A DNA stretch of 64,000 nt, from positions 1,736,001-1,800,000 of the forward strand of contig JAPWKC010000004.1 in the NCBI GenBank assembly GCA_028283725.1. The letters run 5' to 3'. The stretch comes from Neorhizobium sp. (GTDB taxonomy: Bacteria; Pseudomonadota; Alphaproteobacteria; Rhizobiales; Rhizobiaceae). The notes beneath the pieces were generated by a model that made no database searches, was not told the origin of the DNA, and saw only the letters and a program-made list of their open reading frames with translations. Within the stretch, counting starts at the first letter, position 1. Every line of letters starts with the position of its first letter. Shown here in pieces: positions 53,135 to 63,391 of this stretch. The translations under genes and the position numbers were made by a program.

Positions 53135-54442
53135 ATGACAGAACGCGCCGCCTTGATGCCTGCCGCTCTCAGGCCAGTCGCTCTCATTCCCCGCGCTGTC
53201 ATTCCCGGCGCTTTGGCCATCCTCCTCTCGCTTCTGCCGCTTTGTGCCTCGGCGCAGGATGGGGCGCCCGACAGACCCGCGATCGAAAAACAGTTCCAGC
53301 GATGGATCGCAAGCGATCTGACGCCGGATGCGAAAAAGGCGGGCATTTCCGAGGGTACGATCCGTGCGGCGCTGAAGGGCGTCAGCCTCAACTGGAGCCT
53401 GCCGGATCTGGTGCCGCCCGGCACGAAGCCGCCGAAGGAACAGGCGCAAAGCCAGGCCGAATTCTCCTCTCCCGGCCGCTATTTCGCCGAGCAGCGGATG
53501 CAGCTTCTGGCCTCGACCGGCCGCGGGCTTTCTTCCACCTATGGCTCGACCTTGAAGAAGATCGAGGCCGCCTATGGCGTACCCGGCGGCATCGTGCTCG
53601 CCATCTGGGGCCGCGAGACGGGTTTCGGCAAGGCGAAAATGCCCTATTCGGTGATCGACGTGCTCGCCACCAAGGCCTTCATGTCGACCCGCAAACAAAT
53701 GTTCGAACAGGAACTGATCGCAGCGCTGACGATGATCCAGCGCGGCGATGCGGATGCCGACAAGATGCGCGGCTCCTGGGCCGGCGCCATGGGCCAGACG
53801 CAGTTCATGCCGACGAGCTACCTGAAATATGCCGTCGATTTCGATGGCGACGGGCATGCGGATATCTGGAACTCGGTGCCCGACGCCCTCGCTTCCATCG
53901 CACACTATCTGCAGAAGGAAGGCTGGCAGCGTGGCCGCGACTGGGGCTTCGAGGTCAAAATCCCCGAACGGATCTCGTGTGCACAGGAAGGGCCCGATCT
54001 CGCCAAGCCGATCTCGCAATGGGCGGCAACGGGCATCAGCAGGATTTCCGGCAAGGCCTTTCCTTCCGAGGACCTGAAGGCAGACGGGATGATGCTGGTG
54101 CCAGCCGGGCGCAGCGGGCCCGAATTCGTCGTGACACCAAATTTCTACGTGCTGAAGCAGTACAATAATTCAGACCTCTACGCGCTTTTCATCGGCAATC
54201 TTGCCGATCGCATCGATTACGGCGCAGGCCCTTTCGAGGCGCCGTGGGGCGATGTCGGCAAGATGCTGCGCTCGGATGTGCTTGCCATGCAGAAGGCGCT
54301 GGTCAAGAAGGGCTATGACGTCGGCAATGTCGATGGGCTACCCGGCTACAAGACCCGCCGCTCGCTCGGCGACTGGCAGACGAAGAACGGCATCTCACCC
54401 ACCTGCTATCCCGATGCCTCGCTGAAGGCCAAGCTTCGGTAG
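53135..54442 (+). CDS. Lytic murein transglycosylase (MltB family) with peptidoglycan-binding domain
   Basis: 435 residues. A signal peptide (about 1-40, ending ASAQD) is followed by a lytic transglycosylase domain with catalytic Glu in LAIWGRETGFGK and GAMGQTQFMPTSYL. A C-terminal peptidoglycan-binding domain (about 375-430) carries DVLAMQKALVKKGYDVGNVDG. It cleaves glycan strands to 1,6-anhydro ends in the periplasm. ATG 53135 yields a long signal; internal ATGs are possible. Confidence 0.9.
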   Translation: MTERAALMPAALRPVALIPRAVIPGALAILLSLLPLCASAQDGAPDRPAIEKQFQRWIASDLTPDAKKAGISEGTIRAALKGVSLNWSLPDLVPPGTKPPKEQAQSQAEFSSPGRYFAEQRMQLLASTGRGLSSTYGSTLKKIEAAYGVPGGIVLAIWGRETGFGKAKMPYSVIDVLATKAFMSTRKQMFEQELIAALTMIQRGDADADKMRGSWAGAMGQTQFMPTSYLKYAVDFDGDGHADIWNSVPDALASIAHYLQKEGWQRGRDWGFEVKIPERISCAQEGPDLAKPISQWAATGISRISGKAFPSEDLKADGMMLVPAGRSGPEFVVTPNFYVLKQYNNSDLYALFIGNLADRIDYGAGPFEAPWGDVGKMLRSDVLAMQKALVKKGYDVGNVDGLPGYKTRRSLGDWQTKNGISPTCYPDASLKAKLR

Positions 54443-54459
54443 AAGCGTATTTCGTCTGT

Positions 54460-56088
54460 TCAGTGCGGATCGATATGCGCCGGCTTCGGCAGTAATTCAC
54501 GGGGCTGGATGGTCTGACGCTCGATCATCCGGTGGACCTTCGGGTCTTCCTCGCCGCGATGCAGTTTGCGCAGCGCGTCCCAGATCTCGGCATCGATCTG
54601 AAGGCGGCGCTGGTTGTGACGGACGTAATCCGCCCAGGTGGCCGTGTGGTAGGTTTCCGTCCACATTTCCGGATGTTCCAGATCCCGCATCAGGCCCCAT
54701 TGACGCGCACCATCGCGGATGCGCACACGCCGGCGGCGCGACATGAGGGCGAGGAATTCGGGAATATCCTCGTCAGCGATGATATAATCGACAAGATTGA
54801 CGATCGGCCCGCTTCTCGGCATCAGGTCGAGCTTGAGCAGCGGCAGGTTGAAACGGTTGAGCGGATCGAGATTGATATCGGCAAACTGCGGAACCGGAAT
54901 GCGGAACCCGACCAGCGCACCGAGGAGCGTGGCAAGACTTGCCAGCGACAGTGCGATCGAAGCGCCGAAGGCATCTGCCGACAGGCCCCAGATCCAGCTT
55001 CCCACCGCGATGCCGCCGAACGTGGTGGTTTGATAAAACGACAATGCCCGGCCGACAACCCAGCGCGGCGTCGACAATTGCACCGTCGTGTTGAAGAGCG
55101 ACAGCGCCAGAACCCAACAGGCGCCGGGGACGAGAAGCACGATCGCGGTAACGACCATGCTGGAACTCAGGCTGATGACGCCGGAACTTGCGGCAAAACC
55201 CAGAAACGACATGCGGACGATGGTTTCGCTCGAAAACATTTCGCGCAGCCGGGAATTGGCCATGGCGCCGCCGATCGCGCCGAGCCCGAAGGCGCCGAGC
55301 ATGACGCCATAGGTCAGCGGCCCGCCATGCACGAGATCGCGGGCGACGATCGGCAGAAGTGCCAGAATGGCGCTTGCCGCCAGGCCGAAGAGACCGCTGC
55401 GCAGGAGCACGTTCAAGATGTTCGGCGACATCGCGACATAGCCGAGACCGGCCGACAGTGCCCGCAGCAGCGTCTCGCGCGGCAGGGTGTCATCCGTCGC
55501 CTGCGGCTTCCAGCGGATCAGCGCGAAGATCAGGGCGCAATAGCTGAAGGCGTTGACGGCGAAGGCGGCCGCCGCCCCTGCCGCTGCAACGATCGCACCA
55601 CCGATGGCGGGACCGATCGAGCGGGTGATGTTGAAGCCGACGCTGTTCAGTGTCACCGCCGCCGGCAGGATCTCGCGCGGGACAAGGTCTCCTACAGAAG
55701 CCTGCCAGGACGGGTTGTTGAGCGCCACGCCGCAGCCGATGAGGAAGGTGAAGGCCAGAAGCAGCCATGGCGTCAGAAGCCCGAGAATGGCAAAGACGGT
55801 CAGCGTGATCGACACGGTCAGCATGAAGAACTGAGCAGTCAGCATCAGGCTGCGGCGATTGTAATTGTCGGCAAGCGCGCCCGCGATCAGGGAGAAGAGC
55901 ATGATGGGAAGCGCGGTCGAGGCCTGAACCAGCGCCACCATGTCCTGCGACTGCGCCAGCGCGGTCATCATCCAGGCGGCGCCGACGGCCTGGATGAGGC
56001 CACCGAAATTCGAGGCGAGGCTTGCTATCCAGACGGTCCGGAAAATTTCGTGCCTGAAAGGGGCCATGGTCGGAATCCGCTCGGGCAC
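54460..56088 (-). CDS. MFS exporter, enterobactin-exporter-like, with C-terminal domain
   Basis: 542 residues. The first 400 form a 12-helix major facilitator of the MFS_3/EntS type ([37 protein letters not shown] between helices 2 and 3). The last 130 are a soluble domain of ABM type ([19 protein letters not shown]) ending in HIDPH, common in actinobacterial and rhizobial homologs. Substrate unknown. Start ATG 56088 or 56067. Convergent with the transglycosylase gene. Confidence 0.87.
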   Translation of the reverse strand: MPERIPTMAPFRHEIFRTVWIASLASNFGGLIQAVGAAWMMTALAQSQDMVALVQASTALPIMLFSLIAGALADNYNRRSLMLTAQFFMLTVSITLTVFAILGLLTPWLLLAFTFLIGCGVALNNPSWQASVGDLVPREILPAAVTLNSVGFNITRSIGPAIGGAIVAAAGAAAAFAVNAFSYCALIFALIRWKPQATDDTLPRETLLRALSAGLGYVAMSPNILNVLLRSGLFGLAASAILALLPIVARDLVHGGPLTYGVMLGAFGLGAIGGAMANSRLREMFSSETIVRMSFLGFAASSGVISLSSSMVVTAIVLLVPGACWVLALSLFNTTVQLSTPRWVVGRALSFYQTTTFGGIAVGSWIWGLSADAFGASIALSLASLATLLGALVGFRIPVPQFADINLDPLNRFNLPLLKLDLMPRSGPIVNLVDYIIADEDIPEFLALMSRRRRVRIRDGARQWGLMRDLEHPEMWTETYHTATWADYVRHNQRRLQIDAEIWDALRKLHRGEEDPKVHRMIERQTIQPRELLPKPAHIDPH

Positions 56089-56203
56089 ATCAACGTCCTT
56101 CTCGCATCTGGTTCGTGCGTCTTACTTATAGACCCCAAGTTTTATAAGGATGGCGAGGGCGATTTCCAGTCGAACCGCCCGAAAAGTCCGAAAAGATGCC
56201 TGT

Positions 56204-56232
56204 CTTGCATTCACCGGCCCGAAGGCGTATAT
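56204..56232 (+). promoter_or_regulatory. Promoter of the rimP-nusA-infB operon
   Basis: CTTGCA (56204-56209), exactly 17 bases, then GTATAT (56227-56232). It predicts a start near 56239 and a leader of about 120 bases before rimP. Confidence 0.7.
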
Positions 56233-56259
56233 GCAGCCCATATTCTTGATCGTCCGATG

Positions 56260-56291
56260 AAGAGTGGGCCCTCCCGGACCCGCTCTTTTTT
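56260..56291 (+). terminator. Terminator in the rimP leader (attenuator candidate)
   Basis: AAGAGTGGG pairs with CCCGCTCTT (one G-U pair), loop of 10 bases, followed by six T's. It lies between the promoter at 56204 and the rimP ATG, so read-through may be regulated, for example by NusA. Confidence 0.75.
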
Positions 56292-56361
56292 GTTAGGCGG
56301 TCTCTCCAGCCGCGCCGGCCGACACCGGCTCGGCCCCGAACCGGAAAGAACCGGAGAGCTT

Positions 56362-56952
56362 ATGTCGCAGACCGAATACGAGCCGCGCCTCATCGTCGAG
56401 AACGGGCTGGATCTCAGAGTGGCCGAGATTATCGAGCCCGTGCTGACCGCCATGGATTACCGACTGGTGCGCGTGCGCATGCTGAACCAGAACGGCCATA
56501 CGCTGCAGATCATGGCCGAACGCAACGACGGCACGATGGATGTCGAAGGCTGCGAGGCCGTTTCGATGGCGATCTCACCCGTTCTTGATGTGGAAGATCC
56601 GATCGATAGCGAGTATCATCTCGAAGTCTCCTCGCCCGGTATCGACCGGCCGATGGTGCGCAAGTCCGATTTCAGCCGCTGGGTCGGCCATATCGTCAAG
56701 TGCGATACGTCGATCCTGATCGATAACCGCAAGCGTTTCCGCGGCAAGATCGTCGGCGCAGACGCAGACGGTTTCACGATCGAACGCGACCAGGTGGCCT
56801 ATGGCGAGGCGCCGAGCGTTATCATTCCTTTCTCGGCGCTTGCCGAGGCGAAGCTCATTCTGACCGACGATCTGATCCGCGATGCACTGAGGGCCGACAA
56901 ATTGGCCAAGGCGCAGGCCGCGAACCAGAACGAAGAAGCAGACGAAGAATAA
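56362..56952 (+). CDS. rimP: Ribosome maturation factor RimP
   Basis: 196 residues, needed for 30S subunit maturation. [37 protein letters not shown] and [14 protein letters not shown] are signature segments, and an Sm-like C-terminal domain follows. The open frame runs far upstream antisense to the MFS gene, but ATG 56362 ([12 protein letters not shown]) has GGAGAG upstream. It opens the rimP-nusA-ylxR-infB operon. Confidence 0.95.
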   Translation: MSQTEYEPRLIVENGLDLRVAEIIEPVLTAMDYRLVRVRMLNQNGHTLQIMAERNDGTMDVEGCEAVSMAISPVLDVEDPIDSEYHLEVSSPGIDRPMVRKSDFSRWVGHIVKCDTSILIDNRKRFRGKIVGADADGFTIERDQVAYGEAPSVIIPFSALAEAKLILTDDLIRDALRADKLAKAQAANQNEEADEE

Positions 56953-57015
56953 CCAGAGATTACGATGCGGGTCGCCACACGCGCCCGTCCTTTCGACTGA
57001 CGGAGACCAACGACA

Positions 57016-58632
57016 ATGGCAGTGAGTGCGAACCGGCTTGAACTTCTGCAAATCGCGGATGCAGTGGCGCGCGAAAAGGTCATCGACCGCGAAATCGTGC
57101 TGGCCGCGATGGCCGACGCCATCCAGAAGGCTGCCCGCTCGCGCTATGGCTCGGAGACCAATATCCGCGCGGACATCAACTCGAAGACCGGCGAGATCCG
57201 CCTTCAGCGTCTTCTGGAAGTCGTCGAGCACGCAGAAGATTACGGCACGCAGATCCCGCTCGCACTCGCGCAGGACCGCAATGTCGACGCCAAGATCGGC
57301 GACTTCATCGCCGACCCGCTGCCGCCGATGGATTTCGGCCGTATCGCCGCCCAGTCGGCCAAGCAGGTCATCGTGCAGAAAGTGCGCGAAGCCGAGCGTG
57401 ACCGCCAGTTCGACGAGTTCAAGGATCGCGTCGGCGAGATCGTCAACGGCACCGTCAAGCGCGTCGAATACGGCAATGTGATCGTTGATCTGGGCCGTGG
57501 CGAAGGCATTATCCGTCGCGACGAGATGATCCCGCGTGAAAACATGCGCTATGGCGACCGCGTCCGCGCCTATGTCTACGACGTGCGTCGCGAACAGCGC
57601 GGCCCGCAGATCTTCCTGTCGCGTACCCATCCGCAGTTCATGGTGAAGCTGTTCACCATGGAAGTTCCGGAAATCTACGACGGCATCATCCAGATCAAGT
57701 CGGTTGCCCGTGACCCCGGTTCGCGCGCCAAGATCGCCGTTGTTTCCAACGATTCGTCGATCGATCCGGTCGGCGCCTGCGTGGGTATGCGCGGTTCGCG
57801 CGTCCAGGCCGTCGTCGGCGAGCTTCAGGGCGAAAAGATCGACATCATTCCGTGGAGCCAGGATCCGGCTTCGTTCATCGTCAACGCCCTGCAGCCGGCT
57901 GAAGTCGCCAAGGTCGTTCTCGACGAGGATGCAGAGCGTATCGAAGTCGTCGTTCCCGACGAGCAGCTGTCGCTTGCGATCGGCCGCCGCGGCCAGAACG
58001 TCCGTCTCGCTTCGCAGCTGACCGGCTGGGATATCGACATCATGACGGAGGCCGAAGAGTCGGAACGCCGTCAGAAGGAATTCAACGAGCGTACCAACCT
58101 GTTCATGGACGCGCTCGACGTCGACGAGATGGTCGGCCAGGTTCTGGCTTCCGAAGGCTTTGCCGCCGTCGAGGAGCTGGCTTACGTCGATCTCGACGAA
58201 ATCGCCTCGATCGACGGTTTCGACGAAGACACCGCCAACGAGATCCAGACCCGCGCCCGCGAATATCTGGAGCGTATCGAGGCCGAGAACGACGAGAAGC
58301 GCAAGACGCTCGGCGTTACCGACGAGCTGAAGCAGATCGAAGGCCTCAACGCCCAGATGCTGGTGGCGCTCGGCGAAGACGGCATCAAGACGATCGAGGA
58401 TTTTGCCGGCTGCGCCGCAGACGACCTCGTCGGCTGGAGCGAACGCAAGAACGGCGAAACCAAGAAATTCGAGGGTCTCTTCTCGAAGTTCGACGTGTCG
58501 CGCACCGAAGCTGAAACCATGGTTGTCCGGGCTCGCCTTCTGGCCGGCTGGATCACCGAAGCAGACCTCGCGACCGAAACGGTTGCCGACGTCGAAGAGA
58601 CCGAGGAGGCGGACGCCGCCGAGCAGGAATGA
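57016..58632 (+). CDS. nusA: Transcription termination/antitermination factor NusA
   Basis: 538 residues. The N-terminal RNA-polymerase-binding domain (1-130) is followed by S1 (about 135-205, [18 protein letters not shown]), two KH domains ([35 protein letters not shown]) and two acidic repeats ending in an acidic tail ([12 protein letters not shown]). It controls pausing, termination and rRNA antitermination. ATG 57016 is standard. The TGA overlaps the next gene. Confidence 0.97.
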   Translation: MAVSANRLELLQIADAVAREKVIDREIVLAAMADAIQKAARSRYGSETNIRADINSKTGEIRLQRLLEVVEHAEDYGTQIPLALAQDRNVDAKIGDFIADPLPPMDFGRIAAQSAKQVIVQKVREAERDRQFDEFKDRVGEIVNGTVKRVEYGNVIVDLGRGEGIIRRDEMIPRENMRYGDRVRAYVYDVRREQRGPQIFLSRTHPQFMVKLFTMEVPEIYDGIIQIKSVARDPGSRAKIAVVSNDSSIDPVGACVGMRGSRVQAVVGELQGEKIDIIPWSQDPASFIVNALQPAEVAKVVLDEDAERIEVVVPDEQLSLAIGRRGQNVRLASQLTGWDIDIMTEAEESERRQKEFNERTNLFMDALDVDEMVGQVLASEGFAAVEELAYVDLDEIASIDGFDEDTANEIQTRAREYLERIEAENDEKRKTLGVTDELKQIEGLNAQMLVALGEDGIKTIEDFAGCAADDLVGWSERKNGETKKFEGLFSKFDVSRTEAETMVVRARLLAGWITEADLATETVADVEETEEADAAEQE

Positions 58633-59345
58633 TCCCGCTCCACGAGGAGCAGGGTCCCGGCTTGGGCGCTGGTGCCGAGGTTGACGCCGATGGGCAGGAT
58701 GACGAGCTGATCGTGAACGACCGCACCTGCATCGTAACGCGTCAGACGACATCGCCCGAGGCGCTGATCCGCTTCGTCGCCGGTCCGGACGGGACGATCG
58801 TTCCGGACCTCAGGCGGCGCCTGCCGGGTCGGGGTTGCTGGATTACCGCGGATCGGTCGCTTGTCGACCGGGCCGTTTCGAAGAAGCTTTTTGCCCGCGC
58901 TCTCAAGCGCGACGTGAAAGCCAATGCCGATCTCGGCGCAGTCGTCGATCAGTTACTGGTCGCCGACCTCGTCGGAATGATGAACATGGCCCGCAAGGCC
59001 GGACAGTTCATTTCCGGTGCCATGAAGGTGGATGCAGCCGTGCGTGCCGGTGAGGCGCTTGCGACATTCCACGCTTCGGATGCGGCCGCCGACGGCGTAC
59101 GCAAGATCGACCAGGCCCGAAAGGCCTGGATGCTCGGCTCAAGGGCCGGGTACGAGGTACCGTCCTTTTTCCTCCTGACCGGAGGCGAATTGGACGGGCT
59201 GATGGGCCAGAATGCTTTTATCCATGCCTGCGCGCTTGCAGGGCAGGCGGGTGAGGGTGTAGTGAAGCGCGCAACCATGCTGGAAAAGTACCGCGACGTC
59301 GGTCAATCCGGAGCAGAGGGCGGCGCTGCCCGGCCAAGACAATGA
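58629..59345 (+). CDS. YlxR/DUF448 RNA-binding protein fused to an L7Ae-like domain
   Basis: 238 residues with two RNA-binding modules. Residues about 30-105 are a YlxR domain (RTCIVTRQTTSPEALIRFV, PGRGCWITADRS). Residues about 110-200 are an L7Ae/YlxQ-like fold (MNMARKAGQFISGAMKVDAAVRAG). In many other bacteria these are two neighbouring genes between nusA and infB. The ATG overlaps the nusA stop (ATGA). Likely roles are in ribosome assembly or RNase P modulation. Confidence 0.9.
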   Translation: MIPLHEEQGPGLGAGAEVDADGQDDELIVNDRTCIVTRQTTSPEALIRFVAGPDGTIVPDLRRRLPGRGCWITADRSLVDRAVSKKLFARALKRDVKANADLGAVVDQLLVADLVGMMNMARKAGQFISGAMKVDAAVRAGEALATFHASDAAADGVRKIDQARKAWMLGSRAGYEVPSFFLLTGGELDGLMGQNAFIHACALAGQAGEGVVKRATMLEKYRDVGQSGAEGGAARPRQ

Positions 59346-59446
59346 CGCGGACACCGGCGGTCGCCGGCTACCGTACCGGATATATGCCCGTATTTGACGG
59401 GAGCTGATGGTCTCCATCCGTTCTCGTCCGAAGGAACAGGAACGGA

Positions 59447-62308
59447 ATGACCGACAATAAAGACGACAAGACACTCAGCGTCGCAGGAAAGAAGACACTC
59501 ACCCTGAAACCGACTGGGATGAGCCAGGGCACCGTGCGCCAGGACATGGGCCGTGGACGCACCAAGGCGGTCGTCGTTGAGACAGTGAAGCGCCGCCCGA
59601 CCCGTCCACTGGACGAGAAGCCGGTGATCACACCCGCCCCGGCCGTAGCCGCCGCTCCGGCGCCGCGCCCGGCCGAACCCGTTGCACAACCACCGGTCGC
59701 AGAAGCAGTCGTTGCCGCCCCGGCTCCCGTTGTCGTGGCCGCTCCGCAGCCACAGCCACAGCAGCCGCCGCGCCCGCAGCCGACCAGCCCGCCGCCGCGT
59801 GCACATCAGCCGGCACCGCAGGCCCAGCGCCCCGCCCATCAGGGCCAGCGCCACGGCCAGCAGCCGTCGCACCAGCAGCGTTCGGGTTCGCCGTCGCAGA
59901 ACAATCGTCCGAACAACAACGCACCGCAGCGCCAGCAGCAGCGGCCGAACGTTCTGCACGATCTGTCTGCAGGCGAAATGGAAGCCCGTCGCCGCGCATT
60001 GATCGAGGCACAGGCACGCGACGTCGAAGACGCCAAGCGCCGCGCCGAGGATGAAGCCCGCCGCAAGGTCGAGGACGAACAGCGCAAGATCGAAGAAGCC
60101 GCGGAAGCCGTGCGCCAGGCCGAAGAAGCCAAGGTGCGCGCCGCAGCAGAAGCCGCCGCACCGCCGGCCCCTGCCCCGGTTGCAACGCCGGCAGCAGCAC
60201 CGGGTGCCGGCCGTACCGGCGACGCACGTCCGCAGGCCGCACGTCCGGCTCCGGCTGGCGATGCACCGGCACAGCCGGGCGCTCCGCGTGGCCGCCGTGG
60301 CAATGACGAGGAAGAAGATCGCAGCCCGGCCCGCAGCGCCGTTCCCGGCCGTGGCCGTGCGCCGGTTCCTGCACCTGCCAAGGTGCCGGCCCGTCCGAAG
60401 GTCGACGAAGGCCGTCGCCAGGGCAAGCTGACGCTCACCACCGCAAGCACCGACGATGACGGCAACGCCCGCGGCCGGTCGATGGCCGCCATGCGCCGCC
60501 GTCAGGAGAAGTTCCGCCGCAGCCAGATGCAGGAAACCCGTGAAAAGGTTATCCGCGAAGTCATCCTGCCGGAAACCATCACCATTCAGGAACTGTCGCA
60601 GCGCATGTCCGAACGCGCCGTCGACGTCATCAAGTACCTGATGAAGGAAGGCCAGATGATGAAGCCGGGCGACGTCATCGACGCCGACCTTGCGGAAATC
60701 ATCGCTGGCGAATTCGGCCACACCGTCAAGCGCGTCTCGGAATCCGACGTCGAAGAAGGTATCTTCGACAAGGCCGACGTTGCCGGCGAAATGGTTTCGC
60801 GTCCCCCGGTCGTCACGATCATGGGTCACGTCGACCACGGCAAGACCTCGCTGCTCGACGCCATCCGTCAGGCAAATGTCGTGTCGGGCGAAGCCGGTGG
60901 CATCACCCAGCATATCGGTGCCTATCAGGTCGAGCAGAACGGCCAGAAGATCACCTTCATCGACACTCCCGGCCACGCCGCCTTCACGGCGATGCGTGCC
61001 CGTGGTGCGCAGGCGACGGATATCGCGATCCTTGTGGTTGCAGCCGACGACAGCGTGATGCCGCAGACGATCGAGTCCATCAACCATGCCAAGGCGGCCG
61101 GTGTTCCGATCATCGTGGCGATCAACAAGATCGACAAGCACGAAGCCAAGCCGGACAAGGTCCGCCAGCAGCTTCTGCAGCACGAAGTCTTCGTTGAATC
61201 GCTCGGCGGTGAAGTGCTCGACGTCGAAGTTTCGGCCAAGAACAAGACGAACCTCGACAAGCTGCTCGAAGCCGTCCTGCTGCAGGCCGAAATCCTCGAC
61301 CTCAAGGCAGATCCGACCCGTACGGCCGAAGGTACCGTCATCGAAGCGCAGCTCGACCGTGGCCGCGGTGCGGTTGCGACCGTTCTGGTGCAGAAGGGTA
61401 CGCTGAAGCCGGGCCAGATCATCGTTGCCGGCGATCAGTGGGGCCGCGTCCGCGCGCTCGTCACCGACAAGGGCGACCATGTCAAGGAAGCCGGTCCGGC
61501 AACGCCGGTGGAAGTTCTCGGCCTGTCGGGCACGCCCGCTGCCGGCGACCGTTTCGCCGTCGTCGAAAACGAAGCCCGCGCCCGCGAAATCTCCGAGTAC
61601 CGCCAGAGACTGGCACGCGACAAGGCGGTTGCCCGTCAGTCGGGCCAGCGCGGTTCGCTCGAGCAGATGATGAGCAAGCTGCAGAATACCGGCTACAAGG
61701 AATTCCCGCTCGTCATCAAGGGTGACGTGCAGGGTTCTGTCGAAGCGATCATCGCATCGCTCGACAAGCTCGGTACCGATGAAGTCCGTGCCCGCATCGT
61801 CCATTCGGGCGCCGGCGCCATCACGGAATCGGATATCTCGCTTGCCGAGGCATCGGATGCCGCGATCATCGGCTTCAACGTCCGTGCCAATGCACAGGCC
61901 CGTACCGTTGCCGAGCGCAACGGTCTCGATATCCGCTACTACAACATCATCTACGATCTGGTGGATGACGTGAAGGCAGCTATGTCGGGTCTGCTCTCGC
62001 CGGAGCGCCGCGAAACCTTCCTCGGCAATGCCGAAATCCTGGAAGTGTTCAACATCACGAAGGTCGGCAAGGTTGCCGGTTGCCGTGTCACGGAAGGCAA
62101 GGTCGAGCGCGGCGCAGGCGTTCGCCTCATCCGCGACAACGTCGTCATCCACGAAGGCAAGCTCAAGACCCTCAAGCGCTTCAAGGACGAAGTCTCGGAC
62201 GTGCCGATGGGTCAGGAATGCGGTATGGCGTTCGAGAACTACGAAGACATCCGCGCAGGCGACGTCATCGAGTGCTTCCGCGTCGAACACATCACGCGCA
62301 CGCTTTAA
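59447..62308 (+). CDS. infB: Translation initiation factor IF-2
   Basis: 953 residues. A long Ala/Pro/Gln/Arg-rich N-terminal region (about 55-310) with an internal charged helix precedes the GTPase core. G1 is GHVDHGKTS (about 459-467), G3 DTPGHAAF (about 505), G4 NKID (about 559). Two beta-barrels and the fMet-tRNA-binding C-domain follow. ATG 59447 has AGGAAC nearby. A clear terminator follows, and rbfA and truB are absent. Confidence 0.97.
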   Translation: MTDNKDDKTLSVAGKKTLTLKPTGMSQGTVRQDMGRGRTKAVVVETVKRRPTRPLDEKPVITPAPAVAAAPAPRPAEPVAQPPVAEAVVAAPAPVVVAAPQPQPQQPPRPQPTSPPPRAHQPAPQAQRPAHQGQRHGQQPSHQQRSGSPSQNNRPNNNAPQRQQQRPNVLHDLSAGEMEARRRALIEAQARDVEDAKRRAEDEARRKVEDEQRKIEEAAEAVRQAEEAKVRAAAEAAAPPAPAPVATPAAAPGAGRTGDARPQAARPAPAGDAPAQPGAPRGRRGNDEEEDRSPARSAVPGRGRAPVPAPAKVPARPKVDEGRRQGKLTLTTASTDDDGNARGRSMAAMRRRQEKFRRSQMQETREKVIREVILPETITIQELSQRMSERAVDVIKYLMKEGQMMKPGDVIDADLAEIIAGEFGHTVKRVSESDVEEGIFDKADVAGEMVSRPPVVTIMGHVDHGKTSLLDAIRQANVVSGEAGGITQHIGAYQVEQNGQKITFIDTPGHAAFTAMRARGAQATDIAILVVAADDSVMPQTIESINHAKAAGVPIIVAINKIDKHEAKPDKVRQQLLQHEVFVESLGGEVLDVEVSAKNKTNLDKLLEAVLLQAEILDLKADPTRTAEGTVIEAQLDRGRGAVATVLVQKGTLKPGQIIVAGDQWGRVRALVTDKGDHVKEAGPATPVEVLGLSGTPAAGDRFAVVENEARAREISEYRQRLARDKAVARQSGQRGSLEQMMSKLQNTGYKEFPLVIKGDVQGSVEAIIASLDKLGTDEVRARIVHSGAGAITESDISLAEASDAAIIGFNVRANAQARTVAERNGLDIRYYNIIYDLVDDVKAAMSGLLSPERRETFLGNAEILEVFNITKVGKVAGCRVTEGKVERGAGVRLIRDNVVIHEGKLKTLKRFKDEVSDVPMGQECGMAFENYEDIRAGDVIECFRVEHITRTL

Positions 62309-62330
62309 GCTTGATAAAAGCCATGTTACG

Positions 62331-62361
62331 AACCGCCGGGGAGAAGTTCCCGGCGGTTTTT
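62331..62361 (+). terminator. Terminator of the nusA-infB operon
   Basis: AACCGCCGGG (62331-62340), loop of 8, CCCGGCGGTT (62349-62358) and a T-run. It ends 19 bases before the kduD ATG. Confidence 0.9.
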
Positions 62362-62379
62362 CTTTATGAGGATAAAAGC

Positions 62380-63138
62380 ATGGCCAATTCGTTCGACCTG
62401 ACCGGCAAGACGGCAATCGTCACCGGCGCCAATACCGGCCTTGGGCAGGCAATAGCAGTCGCTCTTGCCGAGGCCGGGGCCAAGGTGGCGCTGGTCGGGC
62501 GGTCATCGATGGCCGAGACGGAAGCGATGATTGCCGACGTCGGCGGCCAAGGCCTGCCGATCTCGGCGGATCTCGCCACGCTCGACCCGATCGAGCGCAT
62601 CATGGACGAGACCGTTTCATGGGCCGGAGATGCGGATATCCTTATCAACAATGCCGGCATCATCAGGCGTGCGGACGCACTCGAGTTCACCGAGACGGAC
62701 TGGGATGCGGTAATGGACCTCAATCTCAAGAGCGTGTTCTTCCTGTCTCAGGCTTTTGCCCGTCGTCTTGTCGCTGCCGGCAAGGGCGGCAAGATCGTCA
62801 ACATCGCGTCGCTTCTTTCCTTCCAGGGCGGTATCCGCATTCCCTCCTATACTGCGTCGAAGAGCGGACTTGCCGGGCTGACGCGGCTGCTCGCCTGCGA
62901 ATGGGCGGCCAGAGGCATCAATGTCAACGCCATCGCACCGGGCTATTTTTCGACCAACAATACGGACGCTTTGCGTGCGGACCCTGATCGCAATGCCGCC
63001 ATTCTGGCCCGCATCCCGGCCGGTCACTGGGGCCAGCCAAAGGAGATCGGCGGGGCGGCGGTGTTTCTCTCGTCCGAAGCATCGGATTACGTCCATGGCA
63101 CTGTGCTTCCCGTCGATGGCGGCTGGCTCGCCCGTTAA
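62380..63138 (+). CDS. kduD: Short-chain dehydrogenase, KduD-like
   Basis: 252 residues, classical SDR. Cofactor motif TGANTGLGQAIA (residues about 15-26), NNAG near 88, catalytic Ser in NIASLLSFQGG and YTASK with Tyr and Lys. The N-terminal FDLTGKTAIVTGAN and the end VLPVDGGWLAR are typical of 2-deoxy-D-gluconate 3-dehydrogenase/KduD. It would oxidise or reduce keto-deoxy sugar acids from pectin. No other pectin gene is nearby. Confidence 0.88.
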   Translation: MANSFDLTGKTAIVTGANTGLGQAIAVALAEAGAKVALVGRSSMAETEAMIADVGGQGLPISADLATLDPIERIMDETVSWAGDADILINNAGIIRRADALEFTETDWDAVMDLNLKSVFFLSQAFARRLVAAGKGGKIVNIASLLSFQGGIRIPSYTASKSGLAGLTRLLACEWAARGINVNAIAPGYFSTNNTDALRADPDRNAAILARIPAGHWGQPKEIGGAAVFLSSEASDYVHGTVLPVDGGWLAR

Positions 63139-63165
63139 CGGTCAGATCTCGCGCAGGAAAAATCG

Positions 63166-63190
63166 CGCAGCGCCGCAGATCGGCGCTGCG
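63166..63190. terminator. Perfect hairpin after kduD
   Basis: CGCAGCGCCG-cagat-CGGCGCTGCG, 10-bp stem, 28 bases after the kduD stop, without T-run. Possible terminator. Confidence 0.5.
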
Positions 63191-63218
63191 GTTGCAATTG
63201 CATATTGTCAGTTGCAAC
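63191..63218. promoter_or_regulatory. Inverted repeat upstream of exbB
   Basis: GTTGCAA (63191-63197) and TTGCAAC (63212-63218) are exact inverted repeats, with an inner TGCAATTGCA palindrome at 63193-63202. The sequence from here to 63310 is AT-rich and probably holds the exbB promoter. TTGCAA-type boxes are bound by Fur/Mur-family metal regulators in rhizobia (tentative). Confidence 0.4.
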
Positions 63219-63391
63219 ATTCTGAATTTAAAATTGGTGGCGTCACTCAAGATTTATTAGTTGCCATTTCTAGTCATGTTTATTATCGCATAGCAGCAAA
63301 GTCTGCTTTCGGCCCGGATGGCCCGCGGCCGGATTAAAGCGTGCCGAGCCGGCGAGAGGCCCTTTCGGCAATAGTCGGAGTATCGCCTGCC

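Noticed and set aside
54532..56361. A long plus-strand extension upstream of rimP, antisense to the MFS gene
   Set aside because: The canonical RimP start is at 56362 with an RBS, and a promoter and terminator lie inside the extension.
59303..62416. A minus-strand open frame of over 1000 codons opposite infB
   Set aside because: Shadow of infB caused by codon bias; low-complexity composition and no family motif.
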